64,000 nt of DNA, taken from assembly GCF_027744825.2 (NCBI RefSeq), contig NC_071338.1:31521001-31585000 (forward strand), given 5' to 3'. The notes beneath the pieces are model-generated. The model saw nothing but the letters and a program-made list of their open reading frames with translations, made no database searches and was not told the origin of the DNA. The first letter of the stretch is position 1, and each line of letters opens with the position of its first letter. Shown piece by piece: positions 35,397 through 47,365 of this stretch. The position numbers and the translations under genes are program-made. Source of the stretch: Synchiropus splendidus (taxonomy: Eukaryota; Chordata; Actinopteri; Syngnathiformes; Callionymidae).

Positions 35397-35492
35397 ATTG
35401 TATTTATTTCACTGTATTGCTGTATGTGTTTGACATGTTTGAAGACAGCTTTATTGTATTTATTTCACTGTATTGCTGTATGTGTTTGACAT
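35397..35492 (+). repeat. two 40-bp direct repeats, period 56 bp
   Basis: attgtatttatttcactgta through gtatgtgtttgacat occurs identically at 35397-35436 and 35453-35492. AATAAA follows at about 35539 on the + strand. A recent local tandem duplication. Confidence 0.85.
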
Positions 35493-35659
35493 CCTTGAAC
35501 CATGCACCTGGCCTCACTGCTCTGTGTTCAGTTCAGCAATAAAACACTGGATTTCAAATCTTCTCTTCTCACTGTATTCGACTGACTAGTCGTGCACTAC
35601 TATGTTTTAATATCCTAGAACTCACATTCTTGATCAGGAGACCTTTAGCAGATATGACA

Positions 35660-35712
35660 TAAAATGCGATTAATTTGATTATTTTTTCTAATCGACTGAC
35701 AGCTCTAATTCT
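35660..35712. mobile_element. end fragment of the ATTAATCGCG repeat
   Basis: aaaatgcgattaatttgatt then ctaatcgactgacagctcta, the characteristic terminal words of the repeat also seen at 38.85 kb. Confidence 0.35.
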
Positions 35713-36273
35713 AATGCTGCTCTGTTTCCGCACGACCATCATGTTGACCAGTGAGCATTAAAAGAAAAGTGTTCGGCTGACGAAACCTGCTTGCTGGCGT
35801 CCAGTGGCGTGGAATTAATCTTCATATCAGGTGATGAAAAACACACAGCTTGCTGGGAGGAGTGATCATTATCACGTCCGTCCCCACCAACTGTTTTGGG
35901 GGCCGCTCCTGCACATGCAGCGTGTTGACTCAACTGACTCAGCTGCGCAGCCTTGTGAGTTCGGGGGCCGATGGATGAAAGCCGCGGAAAGTAAACACCA
36001 ATAAACAAAACTAATATCTGCAAAAGGAGGAGTGGAAGTGTTGAAGCGTTTCATGCCTCTTTAATGTGACGGACCGCTAGCGCCACCCAGTGGTCACACG
36101 CTGCATAGCAGAAGGAAAGGTCTTCTCTACCTGACATACAAAACACTGAGAACATTCGAATATAAATACACAAACATAACGAGACTAGGCTGTTAAAAAT
36201 ACAAGTGGTCTGTGCACCAATACGTCAAAACATTATGACCACCTTACAAATTACTCTTGCACTCTTTCTACTG

Positions 36274-36276
<3 letters not shown>

Positions 36277-36354
<78 letters not shown>
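36277..36354. repeat. (TA)n array, 78 bp
   Basis: Uninterrupted TA dinucleotides about 110 bp beyond the scamp5 stop codon, inside its likely 3' UTR. Confidence 0.95.
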
Positions 36355-36357
<3 letters not shown>

Positions 36358-36463
36358 CACATGTATAAATTATTGTATTAAACTACGCACCTTAATCTGG
36401 TCACAGTCACAAGCTCTCATCTGATCTTTGGCGTAACTATTACACAAGGGTCTTGTCTAAGCG

Positions 36464-36643
36464 CTACATCTGGTTGTCGTTGTACTGAGGGCTGGAGTAC
36501 TGGTCCTGCATGGCCCCTGCGGCGGCTCCCATGGCGGCCTGCTGAGCCGCCGCCTGGACATGGGGGTTCTTCCAGGCGCCGGTGGTCCACTCCTCCTGGG
36601 CTTTGGACATGCTGCCTCCGCTGCCGCGGTAGAAATTGTGGAT
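36464..36643 (-). CDS. scamp5: scamp5 terminal coding exon
   Basis: 180-bp coding part after ccctgtag. It encodes [30 protein letters not shown] and an alanine/glutamine-rich tail ending YNDNQM, then TAG. The tail is slightly shorter than in mammals. No polyadenylation signal for this gene was settled. Confidence 0.96.
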   Translation of the reverse strand: MHNFYRGSGGSMSKAQEEWTTGAWKNPHVQAAAQQAAMGAAAGAMQDQYSSPQYNDNQM

Positions 36644-38745
36644 CTACAGGGGGCGGAGGGAAATTACTTTTCCATCACACGCATGGCATTTGGAGAGCGT
36701 CTGACTTTCACGTACTGAAAACACTCAGGACCTTTGTGGGACCTTATTATGAGCCTGTTGGCTTTGCTCTCCTGTGCTTAGTTTAAGACGGAAGTGGCTC
36801 TCCCCTCCATCCAATGCAACAAATATCAGAGGTCTAATCCCAGAACAGCATGAACCACTGTCCTTGACAGTGAACTTTTAACCTTCTTTCAAAGTGACAG
36901 AGGCTCCCAGAGGGTCTGGAGACCGCCCAACCAAGGGCCCCAGCACCATGGTTGAGAATCACTGGCCTAAGGGGGACTAGTGCAAAAAAAAGTCATTTTA
37001 AGAACAAGTCATTGAACAACAAGGATGGAACGCAACAATCCCTCAGGTGGAAGTTGGTTGCAGAGCACTTCTAACCACCTCAACTTCCAGACAACTGAAG
37101 GAGATGGAAGTGCGTTGGAAGGCCCAGTGGTCGCCAGTCAAAGACCTCTCCAAGGCCACTGAAAATGGGGGTTAGTACATGTGGAAGGACTCTACCTGGC
37201 ATTCACACTTGGGGAGATCAGCAAAAGTCAACAGAAGGAGGTGCTCACTTGACACCCCAATAGATGGCGTCACCCTACAGACTCTTACTGACACCTCAGT
37301 ACCTACCTCAAGTCCTACAAAACACAACATTCATTGTCAAAGCAGGGTCCAGCGAGTCCAGGTCTCTAGTCCAACCGAGTCACTGTCTTGTCTTCTCTCT
37401 ATCTCATCCCATCTCATGACAGGCTGATGAGGCTTCATGAAACAGTGCTGTCATTTTCAGGACCCACTCAGCTCAAAAAACGTAAGATTGAACGCTGTTT
37501 TCAATGAAACCTAATGTTGTTTTTAACCCAAGAGCACCACCTGCTGAGCTCTGGAAATGAGGATACTGTTTCATGAAGCCTCATCACTGTCTAATCTGAA
37601 TAAAAAAGTGGCTCTCCCAGATCAGTTAAACCCATCTGTATTGAAAGACCTGGGCGATTCCAAGGGACTAGGGTCCTCAGCGCCTGTTTGAAGAGCTGGT
37701 CCTGGTACCGAGACCACGTTCTTACCTTAGTCAGGGCGATGAAGGAGAGTGAGGCCACGGCAGTGAACATCAGCGTGGGGATCAGCATGACCAGAGCTAT
37801 CAAAATATTATAGCTGAAGAAGGAGATGGTGGCCAGCCAACCGCTGCGGAGCAAAGAGGAGACACCATTACCAGTCAGCGCCCGCTCAATGGATGGTCCG
37901 GCTATTTTTGAACAGAACGCCACGAACTGAGCACTTGGATGTTTAATCGAGGTGCAGATTAAAGACGGAAAGTTTGACAGCGCAGACGTTCACGTCCAAC
38001 TGGTGACATTTATAAAGTTAATGGGGGCTGTTATCGTATCCCGCCTGCGTCCCGGCCTCTTTAACAGCCTCTCAGCGTCTAATGGCAGGACCATGGTGAA
38101 AGTTTTATCCAACTCATTTCTTCGCTTCCATCACTGGCGTGTTAATCATCGCAGCGATAGACACAGAAACGTTGGTTTCTACGGGATGCAGTGCTGTCGT
38201 GGCACAGTGGAGGGAACCAGCTGCACGTTCATTCATCCTCCACAGATGGCAGGGATGTCTTCACTCAGGCTTTGTTGTTGTATTAGTCATATGACAAGCT
38301 TACTCTCAAAGACTCTTCCACGGTTTAAGAGTCAAGAATTGTACTCACAAAAAAATGTTTGTCTGCACACTGCCAAAATCAAATACCCAGACCAGGAATC
38401 CAACCCAGGCCACAGCGGCGACTCATCACCGCTAATGATAGTAGAACTGCGTTCCAGAGTTGTCAAGGATCCGCAATCTTATCTGGTCGCCCCGAAACAA
38501 GGTCGACTGAACTGTACATATTCTGTCACCACTAGGGACGCAACGAACTGAAAGACTGTGACCGAAGCTAAATAAAATTTCTATAAAAACACCACCAAAT
38601 ATGCTACCAAATATCCAACATGGTTACGTTTTTTTTTTTAACTATATATATTTTTATGCATAAATAGTGGAGAACACATTTACATACATGTTTTTTAAAG
38701 AAAGTTATTAGTGTATAACACATATATATATATGATATACACTAT

Positions 38746-38842
<97 letters not shown>

Positions 38843-41729
38843 TGGTGGGAATTTAACAAGTTAATCGCGATTAATTAATATTAATAAATCGGAATTAACG
38901 CATTAAAGTATTTTAATCGCATTTAATCGTTTTCATTTAATTTAATTTAACAGTTAGCGCTCCAGACAACAGGGAACCTTTGTCAGTGCAGGAGTTCCTG
39001 CTCCACTGATCCCACTGATGCACCAGACACGTGGCAGCTAGGATGAGAACAACAACAACAAACATGGAGGAATCATCCCTGAACCAAAGCAAACAAAAGC
39101 ATCTGTTTGCTTTTGCTCAGGGAGGTTTTTCACTACACAACGTCCAGGGTTTCCACCACTCTGAATGGACTTGACATTCTTATAAGCTGCCAGGTTTTTC
39201 ACTGAAGAGGCTCAAAGATGATCAGCACAATGGAAAAAGCAGTGTGTAGTGTTTCCATCACACTCACCAGACTCCCCAACCCGGGATGCCGATGCTTTGG
39301 ATGATGCTGATGCCAACTTGAGCCATGAAGACGAAGAAGAAGAGCATGTAGTTGAAGGAGCTGTCAGTCCTGGTGGAAGGCGAAATGAAAAGCAGGTGAC
39401 AAAGCAAATATGTGATTTCTGTTCTCATTCATTGCTGACCACTGTCCACTAGTAGGTGCTATTTCTGTCTCCACAAGTCTTCAGTTTCTTACTTACTAAT
39501 ACAGCTGTTATTACAAAGTGTTAGGGAATTAATTTTGTCAAGCTGTCTTCTTTTATTTTCCTATATTAAAAACTACAAAAATAACACCCCTGAACACAAG
39601 TTCATAAAACTTGTGTTTCTCCACCTTCCCATCATGTGTGCTGCAGCGACCTGAGCGCCTCTCAAACCTTAAAGAATCTTAAGATAAATATGAATTTAAT
39701 TTGTGGTAGAAAATGCTCTGCGAATTGAAGTGTTCAGGGTTATAATTTCCTGTACTGGTGATGATTCTTGATATTTCATAGAGTTAGAATCATATGTTCA
39801 GCACTGTAAAGATTGACGAAACGGAAACCTCAGCTAAACTTTCTCTAGCTTCATCTCATTCATCAAAGGCAGTTGCGCTAGTTTTCAAAGCGAAAACTCC
39901 TGACTCACTTGAAAGCCTTGTAGATGGGCCTGAACCAGCAGACGTAAGAGCAGGGCGTGAACATCAGCAGCCAGATGATGGACAGCCCAAAGTTGGTGAC
40001 GCCGCCCCCTCCGAACATCCACGCAAAACATCCGACTAAATTCACTGCGAGCGTTGCGCCGTTCACTGCCAGGAGACGGAGAAACAAGCCAATGAGCTCG
40101 TACATTTCCTGATCCCAACGCCATGATCGACACTCACACTTTCATGTGACATTTGCTTTTCACACCACGGTATGAAAAGCAAAATTGAACATGCAAAAGG
40201 TGGAAAAAAGAACACAAAGTCAAGAGCAGAGTCGTGAAGACAAGTGCATGCTTCAGTCTCAGCGTGCAACAGTGAGAGTGGAACGCTGCATGCGAGAATA
40301 ACACCACTGCCACAGTACCTGCTCTTATTCTGTGGAAAGGAAAGGAGGTCTGTAGAGAAGGAAGAGGTCAGAAAATGCACAACATTCTACAGCACAATTC
40401 ATCGTCTCATTATGTCTTAGAAAATCATAAAAAGACAAAAGGCATTTTCATTGTTCCAATGGAGATGGAGATGTATATTCTAAATTCTAAAGTTTATTTA
40501 CTTGTTTATTTTATCATTGTTGAGTAATTACTCTACTTTTGTTTCTAGTGGATCAAACTCAAACCATCCAAAGAAGTACTTCTATTCCAACTATCTTCCG
40601 AAACACTGGTCAAATGTGTGCAGCAGTTCAGACGTCAAACCAAACTTCCTTCTACCCCGACATGCCACAGACACTTCAGTAGTGGCATGGATCACTGAGG
40701 GTGAGGCGCACTGACATGTACAGTTTAAATGGCAGCGACATTGTCACATAGCACAATTATACACTGGTACCTCGGTTCTCGACCACAATCCGTTCCAGAC
40801 GGCCGTTCGAGAAGCGAATTGTTCGAAATCTGAATCGATTTTTCCCATTACAATGAATGGAAAAAGAAGTAATGCGTTCCAAGCCTTAAAATAGTCTTTT
40901 GTAGGAGTGAATGTAGAGCGTCTGCTGCAGGTGGCTGTTCCTCTATGTGTGTGGCCGCTGCATGTGGGAGGGGTTGCCGAGTGAGTGAGGTCTCTCCAGA
41001 AGTGAAGAGGTGCCCGGTGCGTGTCCAGCTCTGAATGTGCGCTTCTGTGCAGTTTGGCTGTGACAAAGTCATAAACCAAGTCCCGCTCTGTCCCAGACTG
41101 GCCTCATCCCTGTCCCAGCTCCAGCCCACAACAGGACATCAAACCCTGGAGTGAGCGCTCCAGCACCTCCCCTGTGACACTCTACCACGGTCCAGTGTGG
41201 AGACAGGAAAGGTTTTACACCTCAATATGAAGAAAAAACAGTCAGTAAATGGAGCTAACATTATGTTTTTTTCTGGCTTTTTTGGGGGGGGTGTTCGAGT
41301 TCTGGATTTTCGTTTGAAATCCGAAGCAAAAAAATCTCAAAATTTTCATTCGAAATCCGAAGCAAAAAATCTCAAAATTTTGGTTCGAACTCCGATTTGT
41401 TCAAATTCCGGGACGTTTAAAAACCGAGGTACCACTGTACATCAAACCCCTGTAAATCAGAAGCTGTGCACCTCACGTTTGATCTGCTGTCAAGACTCAC
41501 TCGAGTTCCATTGCATATTAGAAGAAACATCCACTCACACATCCACAAGTGGTACATTTTCTTGCACAGGCTCCTGTGCTGCTCTGGGATTTCCTCAAAG
41601 TCCTGGTAAAAGCAGGGCTTCAGTGGAATGAATCCAGGCAACGGTGGGAAGTTTGGTTCTGCAACACATGGATTTCCATCAGCAGTGACGACACAAACAC
41701 GTGGAAAGTGTCAGACACTGACCAGCCAT
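36464..41729 (-). CDS. scamp5: secretory carrier-associated membrane protein 5 (complete)
   Basis: Four-pass membrane protein of synaptic and secretory vesicles, involved in regulated exocytosis and endocytosis. Joining, on the - strand, 41729-41723, 41658-41539, 40065-39909, 39369-39268, 37843-37726 and 36643-36464 gives 684 bp, or 227 residues plus stop, close to the 235 residues I recall for mammalian SCAMP5. All junctions are GT/AG and phases match. The protein begins [20 protein letters not shown] and lacks N-terminal NPF repeats, as expected of SCAMP5. Four hydrophobic segments follow: [48 protein letters not shown], and the pair [18 protein letters not shown] / [15 protein letters not shown], which by eye can be read as one or two passes. 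The cytosolic E peptide [10 protein letters not shown] lies between the second and third. The C-terminus carries FYRGSGGS and [17 protein letters not shown]. Which teleost duplicate (a or b) it is cannot be told. Confidence 0.96.
37420..37588. mobile_element. palindromic MITE copy in scamp5 intron
   Basis: Left ggctgatgaggcttcatgaa; right gaggatactgtttcatgaag. It lies in the last scamp5 intron, about 140 bp from a splice donor. Confidence 0.65.
37726..37843 (-). CDS. scamp5: scamp5 coding exon 5
   Basis: 118-bp exon between ctccgcag and gtaaga. It encodes [20 protein letters not shown], then [19 protein letters not shown], the last hydrophobic region. Confidence 0.95.
38720..38840. repeat. 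(TA)n array with interruptions in scamp5 intron
   Basis: Roughly 120 bp of TA repeats broken by atgatatacactatatca and a single tt. It is followed directly by the ATTAATCGCG repeat. Confidence 0.9.
38848..38945. mobile_element. palindromic AT-rich repeat (TTAATCGCGATTAA)
   Basis: tagtggtgggaatttaacaa, gttaatcgcgattaattaat and cggaattaacgcattaaag match a widespread fish repeat built on ATTAACGCG/CGCGATTAAT words. A related end (gcgattaatttgatt ... tctaatcgactgacagctct) lies at 35.66-35.71 kb. Confidence 0.4.
39268..39369 (-). CDS. scamp5: scamp5 coding exon 4
   Basis: 102-bp exon between ccaccag and gtgagt. It reads [20 protein letters not shown] then [13 protein letters not shown], the third membrane segment. 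The last two bases (TG) join C of the next exon to give cysteine. Confidence 0.95.
39909..40065 (-). CDS. scamp5: scamp5 coding exon 3
   Basis: 157-bp exon between cctggcag and gtgagt. It encodes [40 protein letters not shown] and [11 protein letters not shown]: the first two membrane segments and the SCAMP E peptide. Confidence 0.96.
40762..41437. mobile_element. mariner-like nonautonomous element, copy 3 (complete), in scamp5 intron
   Basis: 676 bp bounded by TA. The left end is cactggtacctcggttctcg and the right end aaaaccgaggtaccactg. It lies in the intron between scamp5 coding exons 2 and 3. It lacks about 30 bp near 41260 relative to copy 2, and a short segment near 41335-41360 is duplicated. 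Confidence 0.7.
41539..41658 (-). CDS. scamp5: scamp5 coding exon 2
   Basis: 120-bp exon between gttgcag and gtgagt. It reads [20 protein letters not shown], then [19 protein letters not shown]. This is the cytosolic N-terminus up to the first membrane segment. Confidence 0.95.
41723..41729 (-). CDS. scamp5: scamp5 first coding exon (7 coding bases)
   Basis: ATGGCTG followed by gtcagt. The last G plus AA of the next exon makes GAA, giving MAE at the start as in other SCAMPs. The exon probably extends upstream as 5' UTR to 41777, where ctttccag precedes it. The intron after it is only 64 bp. Confidence 0.85.
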
Positions 41730-42067
41730 GTGGGCGGACTGGAGGGAGACTCCTGCTCTTGTTGTTGCGTTTGGAGCCTGGAAAGAGAGATGAGAACCTC
41801 TTGTGTTAGGACACTTTCCTGCAGGATGAGCTCGACCTGGCAACCCGCTGAGCTTAAGGGGGCGTTAAGACGACCAGGGTTTAAGGCGAGGTCCAGTCAG
41901 AGACTAACAACTTCCGGTGATCAGACAACTACGGAATAGATGATAGAAACCCCCGCGTGTCCTTAAATAACTCGTACATCGAATAAACCTTTGACGCTTA
42001 GTTGTGACGTGTCTCAACGATTTGACGGCTGGAATCACGGATTCAACAGGAAACATAATCTCCTTAC

Positions 42068-42130
42068 CTCTTAAACAGCGCGAGACCCGCTTTGTCTTCA
42101 GTTCACACGTCGAACCGGTCACTAGAAATG
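42068..42130 (-). other. scamp5: probable noncoding first exon of scamp5 (3' boundary supported)
   Basis: On the - strand TTTAAGAG followed by gtaagga at 42067-42061 is a strong donor. An acceptor (ctctctttccag) lies about 290 bp downstream, ending at 41778, just before the exon with the start codon. The 5' end of this exon is a guess. The intron it implies fits the gene's compact layout. Confidence 0.5.
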
Positions 42131-42249
42131 GTCACTCGAGTTCGACTGACCAGACAAAGTCCGTCTTTAATGTAAAACGGCGTGTGTTTCGGGACTTTCT
42201 GGACCACCGAGCGTCGACAGAGTTAAACCACTGCGATGCACATCATCGA

Positions 42250-42336
42250 CCAATCAGCGTCCAGGAATCTGCTCGAGTTTGCTCTACACCAATAGAACAC
42301 GGCCTTTAATCCGTGACGTGTCAGCGCTAAGCCAAT
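42250..42336 (-). promoter_or_regulatory. putative scamp5 promoter: three CCAAT boxes and a TGACGTG site
   Basis: CCAAT occurs at 42250-42254 (as CCAATCAG, a strong NF-Y match), 42289-42293 and 42332-42336. TGACGTG (CRE-like) lies at about 42314-42320. They sit about 180-270 bp upstream of the proposed first-exon donor, a normal place for a TATA-less promoter. NF-Y sites work in either orientation. Promoter activity is inferred. Confidence 0.4.
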
Positions 42337-42708
42337 GAGCTGTCACACCCCTGTCCATGGTGCTGAATTGGTCCCGCCTACTGTCAACATTTTATGCTGT
42401 ATATTTATTCTCAAAACTGCATTAATTTTGTATTGAGCGCAGCAATATATATCATTTTTTCCGAGACTTAACTAGTGAATAAAGAAAATATAGGCGAATG
42501 AGTGAAACGATTGTGAGTTGTGTCACTCCATGTGTCCAGGTGAGGACGCTGTTTCACTACTAACAGCTTCTTATAGTCGCCCTCTGTGGGTCACCTCAGA
42601 TCTTACAGCGTGAATCGTTGCAGCATGTTTCTCTTACTTAGGTTTCAAGGCTGTGTTCTTTCCAAACTTCCACTGACATTAACTGATCTGACTCTTGCTG
42701 TAGTCGAC

Positions 42709-42750
42709 CAGAATCAGAATCGTTTATTTTCAATGTATACAGTTATGTAT
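42709..42750 (-). mobile_element. short retroelement tail (AGAATC) beside the tetranucleotide array
   Basis: accagaatcagaatcgttta resembles the tail at 51.19 kb and sits about 40 bp before the CTAT/CTGT array. Too short to classify. Confidence 0.3.
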
Positions 42751-42785
42751 TCATAAAAAGATGAGATTAAAGTAAGTCATATCAA

Positions 42786-43430
<645 letters not shown>

Positions 43431-45368
43431 ACAACTAAATTAAATCTTGCTCATTCATAACAGACACAGTTGATCTGTTCTTATTATTGCTTTCCTTACG
43501 CTCGTCTCCAGAGGGACTTTTTCTGAGAGCTATATATGCAGAATAGTTTCTCTATGAAACGTGAAATTGTTTTCCTCGGAAGAGTCACAGTATAGTGATT
43601 CGTCATGAGTGTAAGAAGGAGAGAGGAGGAATGAAAACAGAACGTGTGTGCATGAGAAAGAGGGAGGAGGAAGTATGAAGATGGAGGGAGTGGAGGTAGA
43701 GAAACAGAGACGGAGGGAGGGCGGAACACGTGGTGGTGGTGGCGCTGAGTTTACAGTTACAGGAAGTTGGAGGTGATGAAGATACTGAGGCTGTCGAGAT
43801 GAGAAGTGACTATGTCAAAGTGTTCAGTGGTGGAGATGAAGAAGAGGAAGACTGAGGAAGAATGATGGTGGAGGAGTTGCACTGGCAATCCATGATGGAA
43901 AAAAGATGAAGAATTTCAAAGTTTGTGTTTATTGATATGTTTCTTTTTTACAAGATTCTCAGCTGCGGCGTGTGGCGGCGTGAAGACTGCAGACCCTGCA
44001 CTGGATGTTGAGGTTCCAGCATCTACAAATCTACAAATATACGCTGAGCCTTTTTATTACTTACAGTCCATTGTTTACTTCCGTCCCTTAAGATTCACCA
44101 ATATAGGGGTTTGTTCTTGACAGGGGGGGGCGACTTATCGCCTTATCGCCACATCCATGAATTCATTCTCCACTGCTGCTGATTTCTAAATGACCATTTA
44201 ATGACATAAGAATAAGTGTCACTTTTTAATCCCACAATGCCGCGGCTTGAGACTCTGAATTTCGCGCCAGTGCCGCTGCACCCCAGTGCCATTGTCCTCG
44301 GCGAAAGAAGAGGAGGAAAAAAAAGCACCTCCCAGTCGTCTCCTGGCCCACATGTGACTGTTGTCTTAGTTTCCATGGAGACGGTTTCCCTCAGACCAAG
44401 CATGAGAGAGGGCAACCGTCCAGCGGAAGGAGGCGGAATAACGTCCTGGGCAATCATACACCCAGCTCATTTGCATATCCAAACATGAACCATGGACCGT
44501 GACTTAGTGAGTTTGTTCTCCAAACATTTCGCAATAACTGTTGGAGACCGACTGGAAAATACACAACCACCTACTGTATGTCGAGCTGTTGGCTCATTTC
44601 TGCATGCACTTTCAAATGCAGCTGCAAAACACAGCATTTAAAAAGTAAAATACTGCAAACATCAAACTCAGAAAAGCTCAAAAATGTGTTTAAATAATAA
44701 GAATATTACAACAAATTTTGAATCTTAAAATGTTAAATTATTAGAAATAATATCACATTTTGAGTATTACCATTTTTAAAAAAATAACATAAAATGATAA
44801 TAATAAATGCACTAGTTTCACTTCTTTGATGTGGAAAAAGTGTCAATCTTGATTTTATTTATATTTACGAGTCACTATCTAAGGCAGTAAACGACTTAAA
44901 AAGAAACTGACCAAAATAAATATATAAATAACAACACTGAAACATGACTAAATACAGCTGGAGCTACAACAAAATAAGACGTTTACAGTTCATTTATTGC
45001 AAAGAACATATTAAGATTTTCAAATGAATGCATTTACTATACATGAGAAACATTCTTTAAGGTAAATATCGATATCGATCGGGCATGATTAATTGTCTTA
45101 AGTCAAATATAGGACTGATCACTTCCACTGTCTGCCAGCTGAGGCCGCTGTTTCGCCTCTCCGTACTCAGACGGTCTGTGCTGAAGAGTCATGGTTGTGT
45201 TTCACAGATTGTTTCTAGAGAGGCTTGAAAGAGGCCACATTCATTTCTCAGCTTAGAACATTTAGCCCAGCCGTAACATTAAGACCATCCTCTGTGGAGT
45301 TTTTTACGCTGAATTTTTACCACCTGGTTGCAGCTCTCCCATGCGTGAACGAGTCTCTGCTGAAAGTA

Positions 45369-45562
45369 GTCATGAAACAGTGTCCTCGTTTTCAGAGCTC
45401 AGTAGGTGGCGCTCTCAGTTTACAACTGATCTGAACGGATGGGGATTGAGGCGACTTTGAAATGGTTGTTTGAATCCAAACATTGTTGGGCAGAGAGCAC
45501 CACCTAGTTAGGCTTGAAAATGAGCACACTGTTTCATGAAACCTCATCAGCCCATCACCAGC
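45369..45562. mobile_element. palindromic MITE copy
   Basis: Left catgaaacagtgtcctcgtt; right cacactgtttcatgaaacct ending cagcccatcac. Shares a 40-bp central block (tttacaactgatctgaacgg ...) with the copy at 45.9 kb. Confidence 0.65.
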
Positions 45563-45647
45563 TGGATGTTCTTGCAGTCTCCACCCAAAGCTCCGGACCA
45601 TAGATGAATCTTAGGCAGCATCTGTAGACTGACAGATATTGATGTGC

Positions 45648-45805
45648 TTTTGAGGCTTCATGAATAGTGTACTCATTTTCAAAGCTTACTAGGTGGCGCT
45701 CTCCGCTCTGAAATATTTTACTTTCAGCAACAACTTCAATGAAGCCTCACATCAGTTTTAATCTGAGAGCGTCACCTACTGAGCTGTTTCATGAAGCCTC
45801 ATCAT
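45648..45805. mobile_element. palindromic MITE copy
   Basis: Left tttgaggcttcatgaatagt; right gcgtcacctactgagctg then tttcatgaagcctcatc. Confidence 0.6.
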
Positions 45806-45852
45806 TGCTGACAAACACAGATTTTGACATGCATTTCAAAAAGGCTAAATGT

Positions 45853-46160
45853 TAGTGATGGGCTGATGAAGCCTCATGAAACAGTGTCCTCATTTTCAGA
45901 GCTCAGTAGGTGGCGCTCTCAGTTTACAATTGATCTGAACGGATGGGGATTGAGGCATCTTTGAAATGGTTGTCCTTTTGAGGCTTCATGAAACAGTGTC
46001 TTCATTTCCAGAGCCCTCGAGATGGCGCATTCTGCTTTAAAATGTTTGGATGTGTCCAACCATTTCAGTGAACCTCACTTCATTTTTAAGCCAAGAGCGC
46101 CACCTGGAGCTCTGAAAATGAGGACACTGTTTCATGAAGCCTCATCAGCACTTCACCACT
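45853..46160. mobile_element. palindromic MITE, composite copy with terminal inverted ends
   Basis: Starts tagtgatgggctgatgaagc and ends catcagcacttcaccacta, the clearest pair of outer ends in the window. A second left arm begins at 45974, so two copies are fused. Confidence 0.65.
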
Positions 46161-47191
46161 AAAACATGTCAACATAAGGTTCATATTAATACCAGGCAAG
46201 CAAGCAGGATATCTCTTTATTTATTTAGTTATTTACTTATCGGTCAATGATGAGATGATGAACCTAATACTTTGTTTTCTTTTATTGTATTTTTTGCTGT
46301 ATTTTATTTATTTATTCCTTGTATGAGACAGCGACGTATCCCACCTCATCCAGATGTGTTTTGACTTCTATGCTTTGCCATCACGTGCCACGCTTGCACA
46401 GAGTTGTGGATGTTGAAGCGTCTCATATCAAATGCATCACACCGGAAAAAAAACAGCGAAGAGATCAGCTATCAGGCCTTAAGTGTCGAAGCTATCAGAG
46501 CATTACTTATTTAAAGAAGGGCCGTTTGCTTGAGCCACAGAGGCAACCTCAAGGTGACCTTGGTCTGAGAGGAAGAGAAAACATTGACTGGAACATGAAA
46601 GTGCCCTTCACAAATGACAAATCTGATTTATTTTGCACTCAGAATGAATCTTTCACCTTCATTGGCTTTCCCTCAAGAATATTAACTCATTTGGCTGAGA
46701 TAAATACGTTTCCGAGCCGCTGTGTTCAAAACACTATTAGGTGTTCGAAAGCAGAGGAGATAAACAATGAGGCACTTCGAACGTTTACAAATGGGAAGCA
46801 GAAGAATAACTCAGTCACACCATCGCCGTCGCCATCGGCGCAATTCTTCAGCAGTTGAGGTGGTTACAATGTGGAAAAGGTGAATGGCACTTATTCATTT
46901 GACAGTTTGTGGAAATGTGTTCACAACTTTCCCAGTAATTTCGCTGACAGACAGATGAATGAACCGACACATGCCTGCAAAAACGTCCTCGACAGACATT
47001 AAAACAATCTTTTATTTGACATTAAAACCTTTCTTTCACTGGCCTGTTGCAATGTTTCAATAAGGCGACCAAACAGACAAATCCAGACACCCAGCGCGAC
47101 ACTTGTGGTTCTACTCTCACCTAAGAAGCTACTGTGGAAGTATGTTAAAGCAACGAACGATTTAGACGTGGCCGTCTTTGGATCCTTCCGA

Positions 47192-47365
47192 GTAGTGATG
47201 ATGGTCTACTGAGGCTTCATGAAACAGTGTTGTTATTTTCAGAGCCCACTAGATGGCACTCTCTGCTCTGAAACCTTAATGAAACCTCACATCATTTGGA
47301 AACCCACAGCGCCACCTGCAGAGCTCTGAAAATGACGACACTGTTTCATGAAGCCTCATCATTAG
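47192..47365. mobile_element. palindromic MITE copy
   Basis: Left ctactgaggcttcatgaaac and cccactagatggcactctct; right gcgccacctgcagagctctg and cactgtttcatgaagcctca. Confidence 0.65.

Larger units (their letters stand above)
12695..36463. other. intergenic region between loxl1 and scamp5
   Basis: About 23.8 kb without a supported gene. It is mostly dispersed repeats, listed separately. Stretches where I see nothing nameable include 13.0-15.2, 16.0-17.8, 18.3-19.2, 23.0-24.1, 28.8-29.6, 31.0-31.8 and 33.6-34.3 kb. Convergent gene 3' ends at both borders mean no promoter is required here. Confidence 0.6.

Noticed and set aside
37952..38551. 199-codon open frame on the + strand
   Set aside because: It lies antisense in a scamp5 intron, has no recognisable domain and random-looking composition. 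A frame this long is expected occasionally in 64 kb.
46319..46858. 179-codon open frame on the + strand
   Set aside because: No family resemblance and no splice context. It directly follows a MITE cluster and has irregular composition. Worth a database search only if transcripts exist.
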